DNA of 64,000 nucleotides from Paludibacteraceae bacterium (GTDB taxonomy: Bacteria > Bacteroidota > Bacteroidia > Bacteroidales > Paludibacteraceae): contig JAFWXW010000038.1 of assembly GCA_017517845.1 (NCBI GenBank), positions 62,001 to 126,000 on the forward strand, read 5' to 3'. Below the pieces are notes generated by a model. That model was given only the letters and a program-made list of their open reading frames with translations. It did no database searches and was not told where the DNA came from. Below are positions 43,131 to 54,600 of the stretch, in pieces. Numbering within the stretch: the stretch's first letter is position 1; every line of letters starts with the position of its first letter. The position numbers and the translations under genes were made by a program.

Positions 43131-45806
43131 TTGAAAAGATTTATTATCACATACTTAACGTCATTGGTGTGTACTCTCTTCTTTTGCACTAATGCACAAG
43201 TTTCTTCTTCAAAGTACAATCTTCAAATCATAAATGTTAATACTGAAAACTATCCTGAAGCTATATTTGTAGAGTTTACCGTAACAAATGAAAAAGGAGA
43301 TTTTGTTCCAAATTTAACAGTTGATGATTTTATAGTAAAGGATAATGGAACAAAGAAATATGGTTGCAAACGTCTTGTACAAGACTTAAGTGAATTAAGA
43401 CTACCTGTTGATATAGTTTTTTTGGTGGATAATAGTTATAGTATGAATATAGCACAAGACAAGATAAACAATGCTATTCCTCTATTATTAAATGGATTAA
43501 AAGACAAAGGAGATATCCGTGTTGCATTAGCGAGATTTGGGGAATCGGGATATACAGAAGACATTATAAATTGTGAAGAACATAAATGGGCAACAATAGA
43601 AAAAAATAATTCAGGATTTACATTCACTCCATTACGAAATGATAAAGATATAACATATTTTAAATACTCTATTTGGTTAAAAAACAAATACGATGGAGAT
43701 TATGAACCTTTTTACAACGTATTACATTGGGCTTCACAACAAGATTTCGGATATAGGGCAGACGCATTAAAAATATTTATACTATTAGGAAATGCAAGCA
43801 TTGAACTAGACTATGGTAAATGGAATAATAAACCTTGTCCTTTAACACAAAAACATGTAGCAGATAAACTTTCCTTGTATGGTATACAAACATTTGTAAT
43901 CCAAGGAGATTCACATAAATCTGAATATGATACTATTATAACACAAACAAAAGGAGCTTTTTATGATATTAACGCTGCGAGTTATGATGGAATACTCACC
44001 AACATAACCGACAAAATAAAGGGTCGCTACATATTGAGATATTGTGTTGAAGAAGATGAAGAGTTAAATGAATGTAAAGACGTAAAAGAATCCAGCATAG
44101 TATATGAAGATAAAATAGCAATACGTCCTTATTATCCTGTCAAATCTGCTACTATTGAAAGAACTGAAGGTACTCGTTTATTGGATGACGCACAAATACA
44201 ATCTAATTCTCCTATTAATTTATCAGTTATTGTAAATAAGAATGGCAATGACATAGATAAGGTATCTTTATTTTACCGTTCTTCTGATGAAACAACATTC
44301 ACAAGGATAGATTACATTAACAGTTTTATTCTATCTGATAATCAAACGCAATACACTTTTTCTATACCCCAAAATGATGTAAAAGGAACTCATATTTATT
44401 ATTATTTTGAAGCCGAGACAAGTGTAGAGTTTGAATATAAAAAATCAACTAAAATCACCTCTCCTGCATATACCCATGATTTCTTTACTTGGAATATTGC
44501 AATAGATAAAAGTACCCCCCTAAAAATAGAGCATGTTACACATCAAATAGCACTGCCCTGCCAACCCCTGTTTGTTAGTGCTAATGTAGTAGGAGAAAAA
44601 GTAGCCTCTGTTGTACTTAAATATCGTATTGCAGACATTCCTACGGAATATAGAGAAATTCAGATGGCTAATTCTACTGATTCTGACCTATTCATGGGAA
44701 GAATTCCATCAGATGGTTTAGCAGATAAAGCTATAGAATATTTCATTACCGCAACAGATTCTTCTGGAATACAGGCTCACTACGGTACTCCAGAAAAACC
44801 ATGTCGAATAGATATTGATGAACTTACAATTGCATCAAGAAAAGACCCTATGGAGATAATCATCTATGGACTAGATAGAATTACCATAGGTTGTAATCCT
44901 ATCACTGAAAAAGATACTATTGCGGCATATTATCCTATGAGATGTGGCGGAGCCGTAACGGATGTTCTTTGTTCGTATGCTACATGGGATAAATTAATAA
45001 AAGGATTCCGCTTAACTGTTTATGGTACTTCAAGTAATAGCAATGTAAAAAATGGATTTGAAAAAGGTGATGATATTAAACTAAAACTTATTCAAAACGG
45101 CATAGATTATATTCTTGAAAATCATAATATCAAATATTCACCTAACGCACGAATCACAGATTTTCCATACATAGCAATTGGACCTAAAGAGCCAAAGGCT
45201 TCATTCTACATAGAAAATAAACAGATAGAAAGAGATTCAGACATTGATTTTGGCTTATGCGATAGAGAAACAACTAAAATCATTACACTTAAAAATACAG
45301 GTTGTGAAAATCTCTATATTAGGGACATTACATTAGATAACGAACTTTTTGAAATTAAGTCCTTTGAAACCGAAGCAGACAAAGAAGGAATATTAAAGAT
45401 ACTAGCTCCGGGAGAATCAGTAAATATAGACATTTCATATACGCCAACTTTCGATGCAAATGCAACATTAGAAATACACACTAATATTCCTAGTGACCAC
45501 ATCTATCGTTTCACTTTAAGTGGTAAGAGTTTAACAGTAAGTCCTTGTGCTACACTAAAGATGCAACCACTCACTCCTAAATATGGGGAAAGCATATCCC
45601 TTACTTTTGATACCAGACAAGAAAAAGAGATAGAAATTTTATTGAAAAAGGAATGCTCGTATAAAGTAGATTGGTCATATACACTAACACCTTCTGTAAG
45701 CACTCAAGAAGTGAAGATAGACAAACTATTAGAAATAGGTCATTACAAACTATCTTTTTATTCAGGTGATAACCTATGCGAATATTTATTTGAGGTAATA
45801 GAATGA
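43131..45806 (+). CDS. Exported VWA-domain protein with SPD-2/ASH-like domain
   Basis: An 891-residue protein with signal peptide KRFIITYLTSLVCTLFFCTNAQ. A beta-domain (about 28-88) precedes a von Willebrand A domain (about 93-300) with MIDAS DNSYS at residues 100-104. Fibronectin/Ig-like regions with two similar repeats follow (VSLFYRSSDETTFTRID and VVLKYRIADIPTEYREI). A choice-of-anchor or ASH-like domain is near 690-780 (DIDFGLCDRETTKIITLKNT, ILAPGESVNIDISYTP). The start is TTG: upstream frame is closed by TAA at 43110 and contains no ATG. It likely mediates adhesion outside the inner membrane. First gene of the island; it overlaps the next by 4 nt. Confidence 0.8.
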   Translation: MKRFIITYLTSLVCTLFFCTNAQVSSSKYNLQIINVNTENYPEAIFVEFTVTNEKGDFVPNLTVDDFIVKDNGTKKYGCKRLVQDLSELRLPVDIVFLVDNSYSMNIAQDKINNAIPLLLNGLKDKGDIRVALARFGESGYTEDIINCEEHKWATIEKNNSGFTFTPLRNDKDITYFKYSIWLKNKYDGDYEPFYNVLHWASQQDFGYRADALKIFILLGNASIELDYGKWNNKPCPLTQKHVADKLSLYGIQTFVIQGDSHKSEYDTIITQTKGAFYDINAASYDGILTNITDKIKGRYILRYCVEEDEELNECKDVKESSIVYEDKIAIRPYYPVKSATIERTEGTRLLDDAQIQSNSPINLSVIVNKNGNDIDKVSLFYRSSDETTFTRIDYINSFILSDNQTQYTFSIPQNDVKGTHIYYYFEAETSVEFEYKKSTKITSPAYTHDFFTWNIAIDKSTPLKIEHVTHQIALPCQPLFVSANVVGEKVASVVLKYRIADIPTEYREIQMANSTDSDLFMGRIPSDGLADKAIEYFITATDSSGIQAHYGTPEKPCRIDIDELTIASRKDPMEIIIYGLDRITIGCNPITEKDTIAAYYPMRCGGAVTDVLCSYATWDKLIKGFRLTVYGTSSNSNVKNGFEKGDDIKLKLIQNGIDYILENHNIKYSPNARITDFPYIAIGPKEPKASFYIENKQIERDSDIDFGLCDRETTKIITLKNTGCENLYIRDITLDNELFEIKSFETEADKEGILKILAPGESVNIDISYTPTFDANATLEIHTNIPSDHIYRFTLSGKSLTVSPCATLKMQPLTPKYGESISLTFDTRQEKEIEILLKKECSYKVDWSYTLTPSVSTQEVKIDKLLEIGHYKLSFYSGDNLCEYLFEVIE

Positions 45807-47317
45807 GAAAATTAATATTCATCATATTATCAATATTGTTTAGTCACATTCTATGTGCTAAGGTGTTTATAGAAATACACACTTTAGATAGTGTCGCTAT
45901 ATTTAACGCTGAAAATATAGATAGTATTAGTCTCATAGAACCAGCTCCAACATTTGTTAAGGATATAAATAAGAAAAAATATACAGTTGGTCCTCTTGGC
46001 AACAATTATTGGATGCTTGAAGATTTGGAGTGTGCTATTTTTGACACCTTATCTATTCATCGTAGTAAATCATTATCAGCAAGCGAAGATTCAACACTCG
46101 CACCTTATAACAAAGGAATACATTATAACTGGACTGCTGCAAATGGTTTAATAGACCCTCCATATACTCTGACTACTACAAGAAATCAAGGAATTTGCCC
46201 AAACAAATTTCATATTCCAAGCAAAACTGAATGGGAAAATTTATTTGCATCCGTAGAACATAAAGGTTCTACACCACTTAGAAACCAAAATTGGCAAATA
46301 ACAAATGATGGCCTACAAAGACAAGGAGAAAGCACTGAAAAAGGTTTTAATTCATCTGCTTCTGGTTATGCTAAAGGTTCACAAATAAAAGATAGTAATA
46401 TTCTTTCTTCTTATTGGTCTTCTGAATCACTTTCTGAAACTAGTGCCCTTGCCACTCGTTTAGATGCTACTGGTTCATTATCATTTTCTAGTGAGAATAA
46501 AGAACTAGGCAAATCTGTACGTTGTGTATGGGATGGTCAAACAGATAGAGACTGGCTTTATGTTTGTCAAAAAGATGTTCAAGACGAAGAGAAAAAGGTT
46601 TTACGATACAAAATAGAAAAAATTAAGCTGATTATTATAAAAGATTACATAAGTAGTGGCACTATAACAGATACAGAGAATCATACATACAGAACTAAAC
46701 GCTATGGTTCTACAAGTTGGATGATAGAGGATTTAGTTAGTTCGTTATCTATTCAAGGAGTGAATTGCAACGCTACACAAAAAACTAATAACTATTTTTC
46801 AAAAGATGTTATCAATAATATATGTCCCAAAGGCTGGAGATTACCTAAACAAGAAGATTATAAAAAGTTAGTAAAAAACGATATTGATAACACTTTTGTC
46901 AGAGATTTCAAATCTGCTATATATAAAGATGATAAAATATTCTCAGACGGAGCAGAAGCTCTATACTGGGTTGAAGACTTCACAACTGGTAGTTATGAAG
47001 AAAACGGAGAAACTAAATTTTACATAAAAGGTATTCCATATTTTGAAAATTATAATGGCTATTCCTCTCGTTTTTCTTTTGTAGAAATAAGCAATACTAT
47101 TCCTTTAATGCCTTGTCGCTGCGTTCAAGACTTAACAGAACCAAAACTAAAATGTCGTGAAACAAAGAAAAGTGATACCACAAATATAGGCATTTGGCAA
47201 ACTAAGGATTATCCTACAATAAAATTTACTCAAAACAACAACGCAGAAAACGTAATGTATATAGAAAATGCTGATAGTAATGTATATTACGATAAATTCT
47301 CTGTAGAAATAAAATGA
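45803..47317 (+). CDS. Exported protein with two FISUMP domains
   Basis: 504 residues, signal peptide MRKLIFIILSILFSHILCAK. Two Fibrobacter-succinogenes-major-paralogous domains: about 50-250 (YWMLEDL, GICPNKFHIPSKTEWENLF, YWSSES, VRCVWDG) and about 280-455 (SWMIEDLVSSLS, ICPKGWRLPKQEDYKKLV, CRCVQDL). The domains are found on surface and secreted proteins of Bacteroidetes and Fibrobacteres; their biochemical function is not known. Start overlaps the VWA stop (ATGA) and its own stop overlaps the next start (ATGA). Confidence 0.85.
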   Translation: MRKLIFIILSILFSHILCAKVFIEIHTLDSVAIFNAENIDSISLIEPAPTFVKDINKKKYTVGPLGNNYWMLEDLECAIFDTLSIHRSKSLSASEDSTLAPYNKGIHYNWTAANGLIDPPYTLTTTRNQGICPNKFHIPSKTEWENLFASVEHKGSTPLRNQNWQITNDGLQRQGESTEKGFNSSASGYAKGSQIKDSNILSSYWSSESLSETSALATRLDATGSLSFSSENKELGKSVRCVWDGQTDRDWLYVCQKDVQDEEKKVLRYKIEKIKLIIIKDYISSGTITDTENHTYRTKRYGSTSWMIEDLVSSLSIQGVNCNATQKTNNYFSKDVINNICPKGWRLPKQEDYKKLVKNDIDNTFVRDFKSAIYKDDKIFSDGAEALYWVEDFTTGSYEENGETKFYIKGIPYFENYNGYSSRFSFVEISNTIPLMPCRCVQDLTEPKLKCRETKKSDTTNIGIWQTKDYPTIKFTQNNNAENVMYIENADSNVYYDKFSVEIK

Positions 47318-48624
47318 CAAATATTAGAAAATACATATTAGCAATACTTATTTCCCTTCTTTGCTGTACTATATACGCTTTTGAAGGTGGTATCCCATTT
47401 ATACAGCACTCAGATTCTATTTTTGGAGCATATTCTGTAGCTATAAAAGATTTAAACACTTCTGGATTGAGCATTATTGGAGTGGCTAAAATGAATGGAA
47501 CAAAAACCTCGTTACTATGGAATGTAAGTAGAAAAGATACTATTGCCACATCTTTTACATCAAATTGGTTTGGAAAAGAAGATAATATCATTGACTATAG
47601 CGAGCAAACAAAGAAAGCAGATTCTCTATGTATCTTTACACATACAATGGGAATAAATAAAAAAGATGAATCTATTATGAATAGTCATCTTTATATAGGC
47701 AAAGATTATAATAATACAGTAGCAAATCTACTATCTATTAAAAACAATACAGAAGAGCCGCTTGTAGAATATATGGTATATGATAAGATTCTAAATGCTT
47801 CTGCTAGACGAATGGTAGAAAGTTTTCTTGCTATAAAATATGGCATTAGCCTAAACCAAGAGAATCCAACAGATTACATCAATGCAAAAGGAGATATTAT
47901 TTGGGATGGAAGAAATAATAAATCATATAATGAAGATATAGCTGGTATAGGTAGAGACGACAACACTTTGCTAAATAAAAAACGAGGTAGTAGCATAAAG
48001 TCTCCCCTGTCTCCTATAGTTTCCACATCACAAGACCTTTCTGACGGCATGTATCTAATGTGGAGCCACAATGGCGAATCTCCAAGAAGAAGAATTTGGT
48101 CACTTTCCCCTACTGGAGAATGGGATAATACTCCATGTAATTTTCAGTTTAAAATAGGCGGAGAAGAAAATCTTCCCTTTTTAGAAAAAGATGAAATTTA
48201 CACCATGCTAATAGATAGTAGTGGGATAGGCGAATTTGACACAAGTTCTACTATAAGCTATCCTTGTCAATATATTGATTCAGAGAATATTGTATTTTCA
48301 AATATCAAAATTCCTACATCACAATCACACTTCACTATCTCTAAAAGAGAACTTACAGATGAGGAAAAAGAAAACCCATATCAATATATTTTTGTGCACC
48401 CAAGTCCATCAATAGACGGACATATATTTGTTGAATGTAGATTGTGGGAAATTACTCCAATCAAGGTTGAAATATATAATGTAGTAGGACAACCTATTTT
48501 TAATGGTTACTTCTCTGATTCTAATTACTATAATGTAAAGGCAACTCTTCCTGCTTCTGGTACATACGTAATCATAGTTAAGATTGAGGAGCAAGTATTA
48601 ACGTATAAAGTAGTGAGAATATAA
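47314..48624 (+). CDS. Secreted T9SS cargo protein with type A sorting domain
   Basis: 436 residues. Signal peptide about 1-23 (MTNIRKYILAILISLLCCTIYAF). The middle carries a segment common in Bacteroidetes surface proteins, FLAIKYGISLNQENPTDYIN followed by NEDIAGIGRDDNTLLNKKRG (DUF8202-like). The last 75 residues are a T9SS type A C-terminal signal: PSPSIDGHIFVECRLWE, IKVEIYNVVGQPIFNG, LPASGTYVIIVKI, TYKVVRI. It should be exported across the outer membrane and perhaps attached to the surface. It overlaps FISUMP and RHS genes by 4 and 1 nt. Confidence 0.85.
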   Translation: MTNIRKYILAILISLLCCTIYAFEGGIPFIQHSDSIFGAYSVAIKDLNTSGLSIIGVAKMNGTKTSLLWNVSRKDTIATSFTSNWFGKEDNIIDYSEQTKKADSLCIFTHTMGINKKDESIMNSHLYIGKDYNNTVANLLSIKNNTEEPLVEYMVYDKILNASARRMVESFLAIKYGISLNQENPTDYINAKGDIIWDGRNNKSYNEDIAGIGRDDNTLLNKKRGSSIKSPLSPIVSTSQDLSDGMYLMWSHNGESPRRRIWSLSPTGEWDNTPCNFQFKIGGEENLPFLEKDEIYTMLIDSSGIGEFDTSSTISYPCQYIDSENIVFSNIKIPTSQSHFTISKRELTDEEKENPYQYIFVHPSPSIDGHIFVECRLWEITPIKVEIYNVVGQPIFNGYFSDSNYYNVKATLPASGTYVIIVKIEEQVLTYKVVRI

Positions 48625-51600
48625 TGAGAAAAACATCGTTATACATATTAACTTGTCTTTTACTATTATTTGTAAGCTCTTGTATAAATAACAAAGATAG
48701 TAAATCAGAAGTAAAATCAACTGAAATTGATTCAATAGCTATCGTTATTGACACTATATCAACAAAAAAAGATTCTTCTATTAAGAAAAAAACTATACTT
48801 TCTGTTAAGAAGAGGTTTCGCATAGGCAAACAAGATTCACTTTCGCTTAATAAGGCAAAAATATATGTTCCTAATGGCAGTTTATCTACAGATAAAGAAA
48901 TCTCTATTACAGCTATAGATAGCACTCAAATTGCAAAACTACCAATAGGAATGGTAAATGTTACAGCTGGTGCTGATGGTTATCGTTTTCTTCCACATGG
49001 AGAACACTTTGCTGCCAAGGCTGCTACTATTGTACTACCTTTTGACTCTATTAAAATACCTGCTGGATATACTACCAAAGATATTATCACATATTATTAC
49101 CATGAAAAATATAAACGTTGGGAACCACTTGTAAAAGATACCATAGATGCTAACAAACAATTAGCATATTCTCATACTGAACACTTTACAGATATGATTA
49201 ATGGTATTTTAAAAGTGCCAGAGTCTCCAGAAACTGGTAATCTAACGCCAACATTTATTAGTGACTATAAACCAGTCAATCCTGCTTCGGGAATTACCCA
49301 AATTCAGAAACCAACACCTAATGAACAAGGTACTGCGGTTCTAAATTATCCACTAAATATCCCTGCAGCTCGTGCTGGTTTAACCCCAAACATTAGTCTT
49401 CAATATAGCAGTGATGGTGGAAGCTCATACGTTGGTTATGGTTTCTCTATCCCAATGGAAACAATAAGCATTGATACACGTTGGGGTTGTCCTACATTTA
49501 GTGAAGAATATGAGAGTGAAAGTTATCTGCTAAATGGTGCCCAATTTACAGAAAAAGCCCACAACCATACACCAAAAAAGGAACAAGAAAGAAAAGACAA
49601 AAAAGAGTTTTATTTAAGAGTTGATGCAAATTTCTTAAACATTACCCGCTTTGGAAACTCTCCTAAAGACTACAAATGGGAAGTGGTTAGCAAAGATGGT
49701 TTAAAGAAAACCTTTACTGGTTTTGATGGTGTAATGAATTCCGTTTGCATTGAATCTACACCAACAGACAAAAACCAAATTACGTGGGTATTAACTGAAG
49801 TAGAAGATATACATGGAAATACATGCTCTTATACTTATCAAAACTATGGTGGAACACTGTACCCTAAGAGTATAACATATACAGGACACAAAACAAAAAA
49901 TGAAAAGGGTCTTTACAATATTAGGTTTACATATTCCCCTGAAGTAGAAAACTTTGAACCTAAAAGACTTGATAAAACTAGTAACTTCCGTTTAGGTATT
50001 CAGCAAAATGATTTTATACTTTTATCAAAAATTGAAATCTACAACTCAGAAAAACTAGTAAGAGGGTATCGTTTTGAATATACAAAGGGAGCTTTCGAAA
50101 AAACTCATTTAACCTCTATTACTGAGTATGATAGTAAAAAAAATGATTTCTATAGTCATAGTTTTGAGTACTTTAATGATATAGAATCTGATTTATATGC
50201 AGAAGAAAAGCAGTGGAGTATATCTGATAGTTTGTATAAAAAAGGTTCTTTCTTTAAATCATCAAAAGACGGTTTTTCTGATGAGTTTTCAATGCTACAT
50301 GGCTCGCATAGTCAAGGCTTTAGCGTAGGAGGAGGTGCTCATGTAGGATTTGGTATTAACAGTTTCATCAATGTTTATGCAGGTTCTTCATATAACTATA
50401 GTCAAAACGTAAATGACAATAAAATATCACTTACAGACCTTAATGGAGATGGTCTTGCAGATTTAATTTTTATACAAGACGGGGCTATATGTTATAGAGA
50501 AAACATTACTCATAAGATAGCGGAAGAAAATAAGCAAGATACTACAGACTCAGACTCTGATTCAGAATCAGACAGCACTCAAAACGATGAAAATACCAAA
50601 GAAGATGAAAATAAATCTCAATTTGGCGAAACCATTAAACTTAAAACCACACTTACATCATTCTCTTCGGGCAAGAGTGAAACACATACCCTACTTACAG
50701 ATGCAGGAGCACAAGTCTTCTTTATAAGTGGAAACGCTTGCTATTCTCACAATTGGCAAAAAAATAAAACGATGGTTTATTTGCACGACTTCAATGCAGA
50801 TGGACTTATTGATATTGCAAATAATGGTACCGTACATTTCAATCACATAGATTCTGAGGGTATTCCTACATTTACCACTACAAGTGAACCAACTCCTTGT
50901 CCTATTATGGGGCTTAGTGTACCTATTGATGATGCTTTTATCCCAGATGTAAAAGCGGAGCAAGAAAGTCTGAGTGAACAATTCCCTCGTCATGATGTTG
51001 TAAAGCTTTGGCGTGCACCATACGATGGAAAGATTACAATAAAGGCAGATATCTCTCTAAAAGAAAATAATGCAGATGGTGTTAAGTTTTCTATACAACA
51101 TAAAGACAAACTAGTTTATATAGACAGTACTATTACAGATGATAAAACAACTGTTAGCAAATCTGTAAAAGTACAGGCAGGAGATAAAATTTACTTCCGT
51201 TTGCAATCGAGGTTTAATGCAGTAAATGACAATATTGAATTTACTCCCATAATTAAATACACAAAACTAACAGATGCCACAATAGACGAAAATGGTTCTT
51301 TAGAAGAATACGTATCACAAGATGAATTCTTATACTGCGGAGCTCCAACTATTCCACTTTCTAAAACTGGAAGTATTCATATTGAGGCTCCATTTAGTAA
51401 GAAAATCTTATCAGATGACATCTGCCTAATAGTTCGTAAAACTGTAGTGACGAACTATAATGAGGTTCTAAATGACACAAAAATAGAACCAAATATAGTC
51501 TTTTCTGATATAGAACGTCGCTATTTAAAGGCAAGTGATATTCATAACAACGAACCTATGGATATTTACTTAACTGTGGACGATATTGACACCAACTCTG

Positions 51601-54600
51601 GTGCCTATCTTTCATTTATAGTTGAGTCACATAGCCAAATTAAATGGGAAAATATAACTTGGAAGCCTATCGCAACATACATAGGTGAAGAAGAACCTTT
51701 TGTTTATGTAGCACCAGAGCTTACCATGTATAACAAACATATTAAAAGAGCTGATTCAAAAGACATTCATGCACAGAAAGCAATACTAAATGTAGATTTT
51801 AGTGCCAAAGATTTAGAGGGGAACGAGATTACATCAGATTTGGTAAATTTTAGTCTAAAAGATAAAGACGGCAATGTCTATTTCTCTGCTCCAATAAGTT
51901 CACTTCCTATTGAAATAAACATTCCTAAAAGGAATAACTTTTATGGAACTTTTCATGTAAAAAAAGAAGTATCATCATATACTAATGCAAGTTATCTAAT
52001 AAACGGCAATGTTTATCATGCAGCCATATACAGTACTTTTGACAATAATGACTTTGGACATCTTTATCGTGGCTGGGGACAGTTTGCATATAACGGAGAA
52101 AATGAGCCAGATGAATTAATTAAAGAAGAGTTATTAAATGTAGATACAAGCCAGTATGAGGAAGTTGCAACAGATATTGATGCTAAAAACATAAATGATA
52201 TAGACTCTACAAAAATTAAAAATTTACCAAGTGTCAATGACCAGTGGTTCTATATTATGCAGTTCTCTGCAAAAGAGGAGAGATATGAAAGTGTTGCTAA
52301 TAACTCTTATGTTGCTGCAGATAAAATGAGTAGTTCACGTATAGGTCGTCAAGACTTGCACGTTGATGAGCCAGATTTCCCAACAGCAGGTACTCCAGAT
52401 GTTCCTGCAAAAGAAACCGCAGCTCCATATATAACAAGTAGTGGAGAAGGTGATAGTTTTACTGGTTCTGCAGGTGCTATAGCCACTATTGGTGGAGGCT
52501 GGAGCGAAACAACCTCATATAATGACCAATCACTTTTAGATATCAATGGAGATGGTTATCCTGATTGGATAAATCAAAAGGATAATTCTATAGAAGTAAT
52601 ATATACAAATGCAAACGGACAACTTACAGATAAGAAAATTTCATTTGATTTTAATCCATCTGTAGGTATATCTAAATCCGAGACTTTAACAACAGGAGTT
52701 TCACTCTCTGCTACTACACCTCAATTAATAGCACCAATGGGTGATAAAGCCAATTGGCAAATACAACTTCAAAAAGAAGGTTCTTCATCAAACAATACAA
52801 CTTCAGCTTCTGTAAGTATTAGTGATAATTTCTCTTCTAGTAAACCTATTAGTGCGTCTGAATGGATAGACTTTAATGCAGACGGTCTGCTAGACTATGT
52901 GTATCAGGTAGTAGAAAAAGATGAGAATAAAAAAGACATAAGCAAAATTTATATAAGATATAATATAGCAGGCACCTCATTTACAGAACCTTACCTACTA
53001 TTTGATAATACCGTTACCATTAATAAAGAATCATCAAGCACCGTAGGTGCTGGGTTAGGTGTAAATGTTTCTATCTGTGGACAAGCATCTGCAGGTGGTG
53101 GTGTAAGTATGACATATACAGACAATAAAAACCAAGCCACATTTAAGGATATGAACGGAGACGGTCTTGTGGATTATGTAATAAGTGATGGCTATGGTAA
53201 TACTGATATAATATACAATGTAGGAGGTAAATTACAAACCAAATCAAAGGTCGAAAAAGAAACACTGATTTCTTCAAAAAGTACATCTAGTTCTCTCTCA
53301 TGTAATGTTGCTGTTCCTATCCAAATTAGCCTCGTAACTCTAACTCCAAGTGTTACTGGTTCATACTCAGACGGCATTAGTAAAGCAACCAATGCCGTAA
53401 TGGATATAGATGGCGACGGCTATGCAGACTTAGTAAATTCATATAACGCTGATAAACTTTCTTTCAGACGTAATAATACTGCTCGAACAGGTAAACTAAA
53501 ATCTGTAACTCTGCCACTAAAAGGTAAAATTAACTTAGACTATACACCAAACCTACATAACTACAGAAACCCTCATGCTCGCTACTGTTTATCTATGGTA
53601 GAAGTAACTGGTGGAAGTAAAGAACTTGGTGCTACCTCATTTAAAGATACCATTACCTACAGCGGTGGTAATTATAACAGATGCGAAAGAACTTTCTTAG
53701 GATTTGACACTGTAAGCGTAAGTAACCTAAACACTTTGCAAGGTGATTCTATTTATAGAACCACTAAAACAGCATACGCTACCAATTCATTCTATACAAA
53801 AGGTCTAGTACTTTCTACTAGCCTTTTAGATAGTTTAAATAATGTACTAAGCACCACAGAGTATGAATACTCCATAATAGGTGATACACTAAAAGAAGAA
53901 CGTGTTTACCCAGCACTTATAAAAAAGACTAGTAATATATATGACCAAGAGAATGCTTTAAGCACCACTCGTACATATTCCTACGACAAACTTGGAAATC
54001 TAACCTCATATAGCATAGACGGAGAATTAAATGCGAATATCACCTATCATGACCACAAGGTAGTAAAAAATGCTCCTAAAAGCATTGAAGTAACAGGAAG
54101 TGGCTCTACACTACAAAGAAGAAGTAGTGAACTTGATGACAAAGGAAATGTAACTCAAATTTCAGTGGCTGTAAACGATGCTGCGGAAGCTGTTTATGAT
54201 ATGGAGTATGATACCTACGGCAATGTAACTAAATTTACCAGACCAGAAAATAACAATGGTGAACGTGTTTCTGTTTCCGTAAAATATGATGATATTCACA
54301 ACTTGTTCCCTACAGAAGTTTCTGACTCATACGGATTTACTTCATACACTGAATATGACAAAATATTTGGTCTTCCAACAAAACAAACCGATATCAACGG
54401 CGCTATTATTGAATATAAATACGATGAAAAAGGTCGTTTGAGTACTATAACTGCACCTAAAGAAAAAGAAGTAGGAAAAGAACACACTCTTAAATTTGAA
54501 TATATACTAGATGGAGAAGTTTACAAAGGTATAACCCATCATAATACTCCAGAAGGTGGATTTGAGATACATGCTTATATCGACTCACTTGGAAGAGAAA

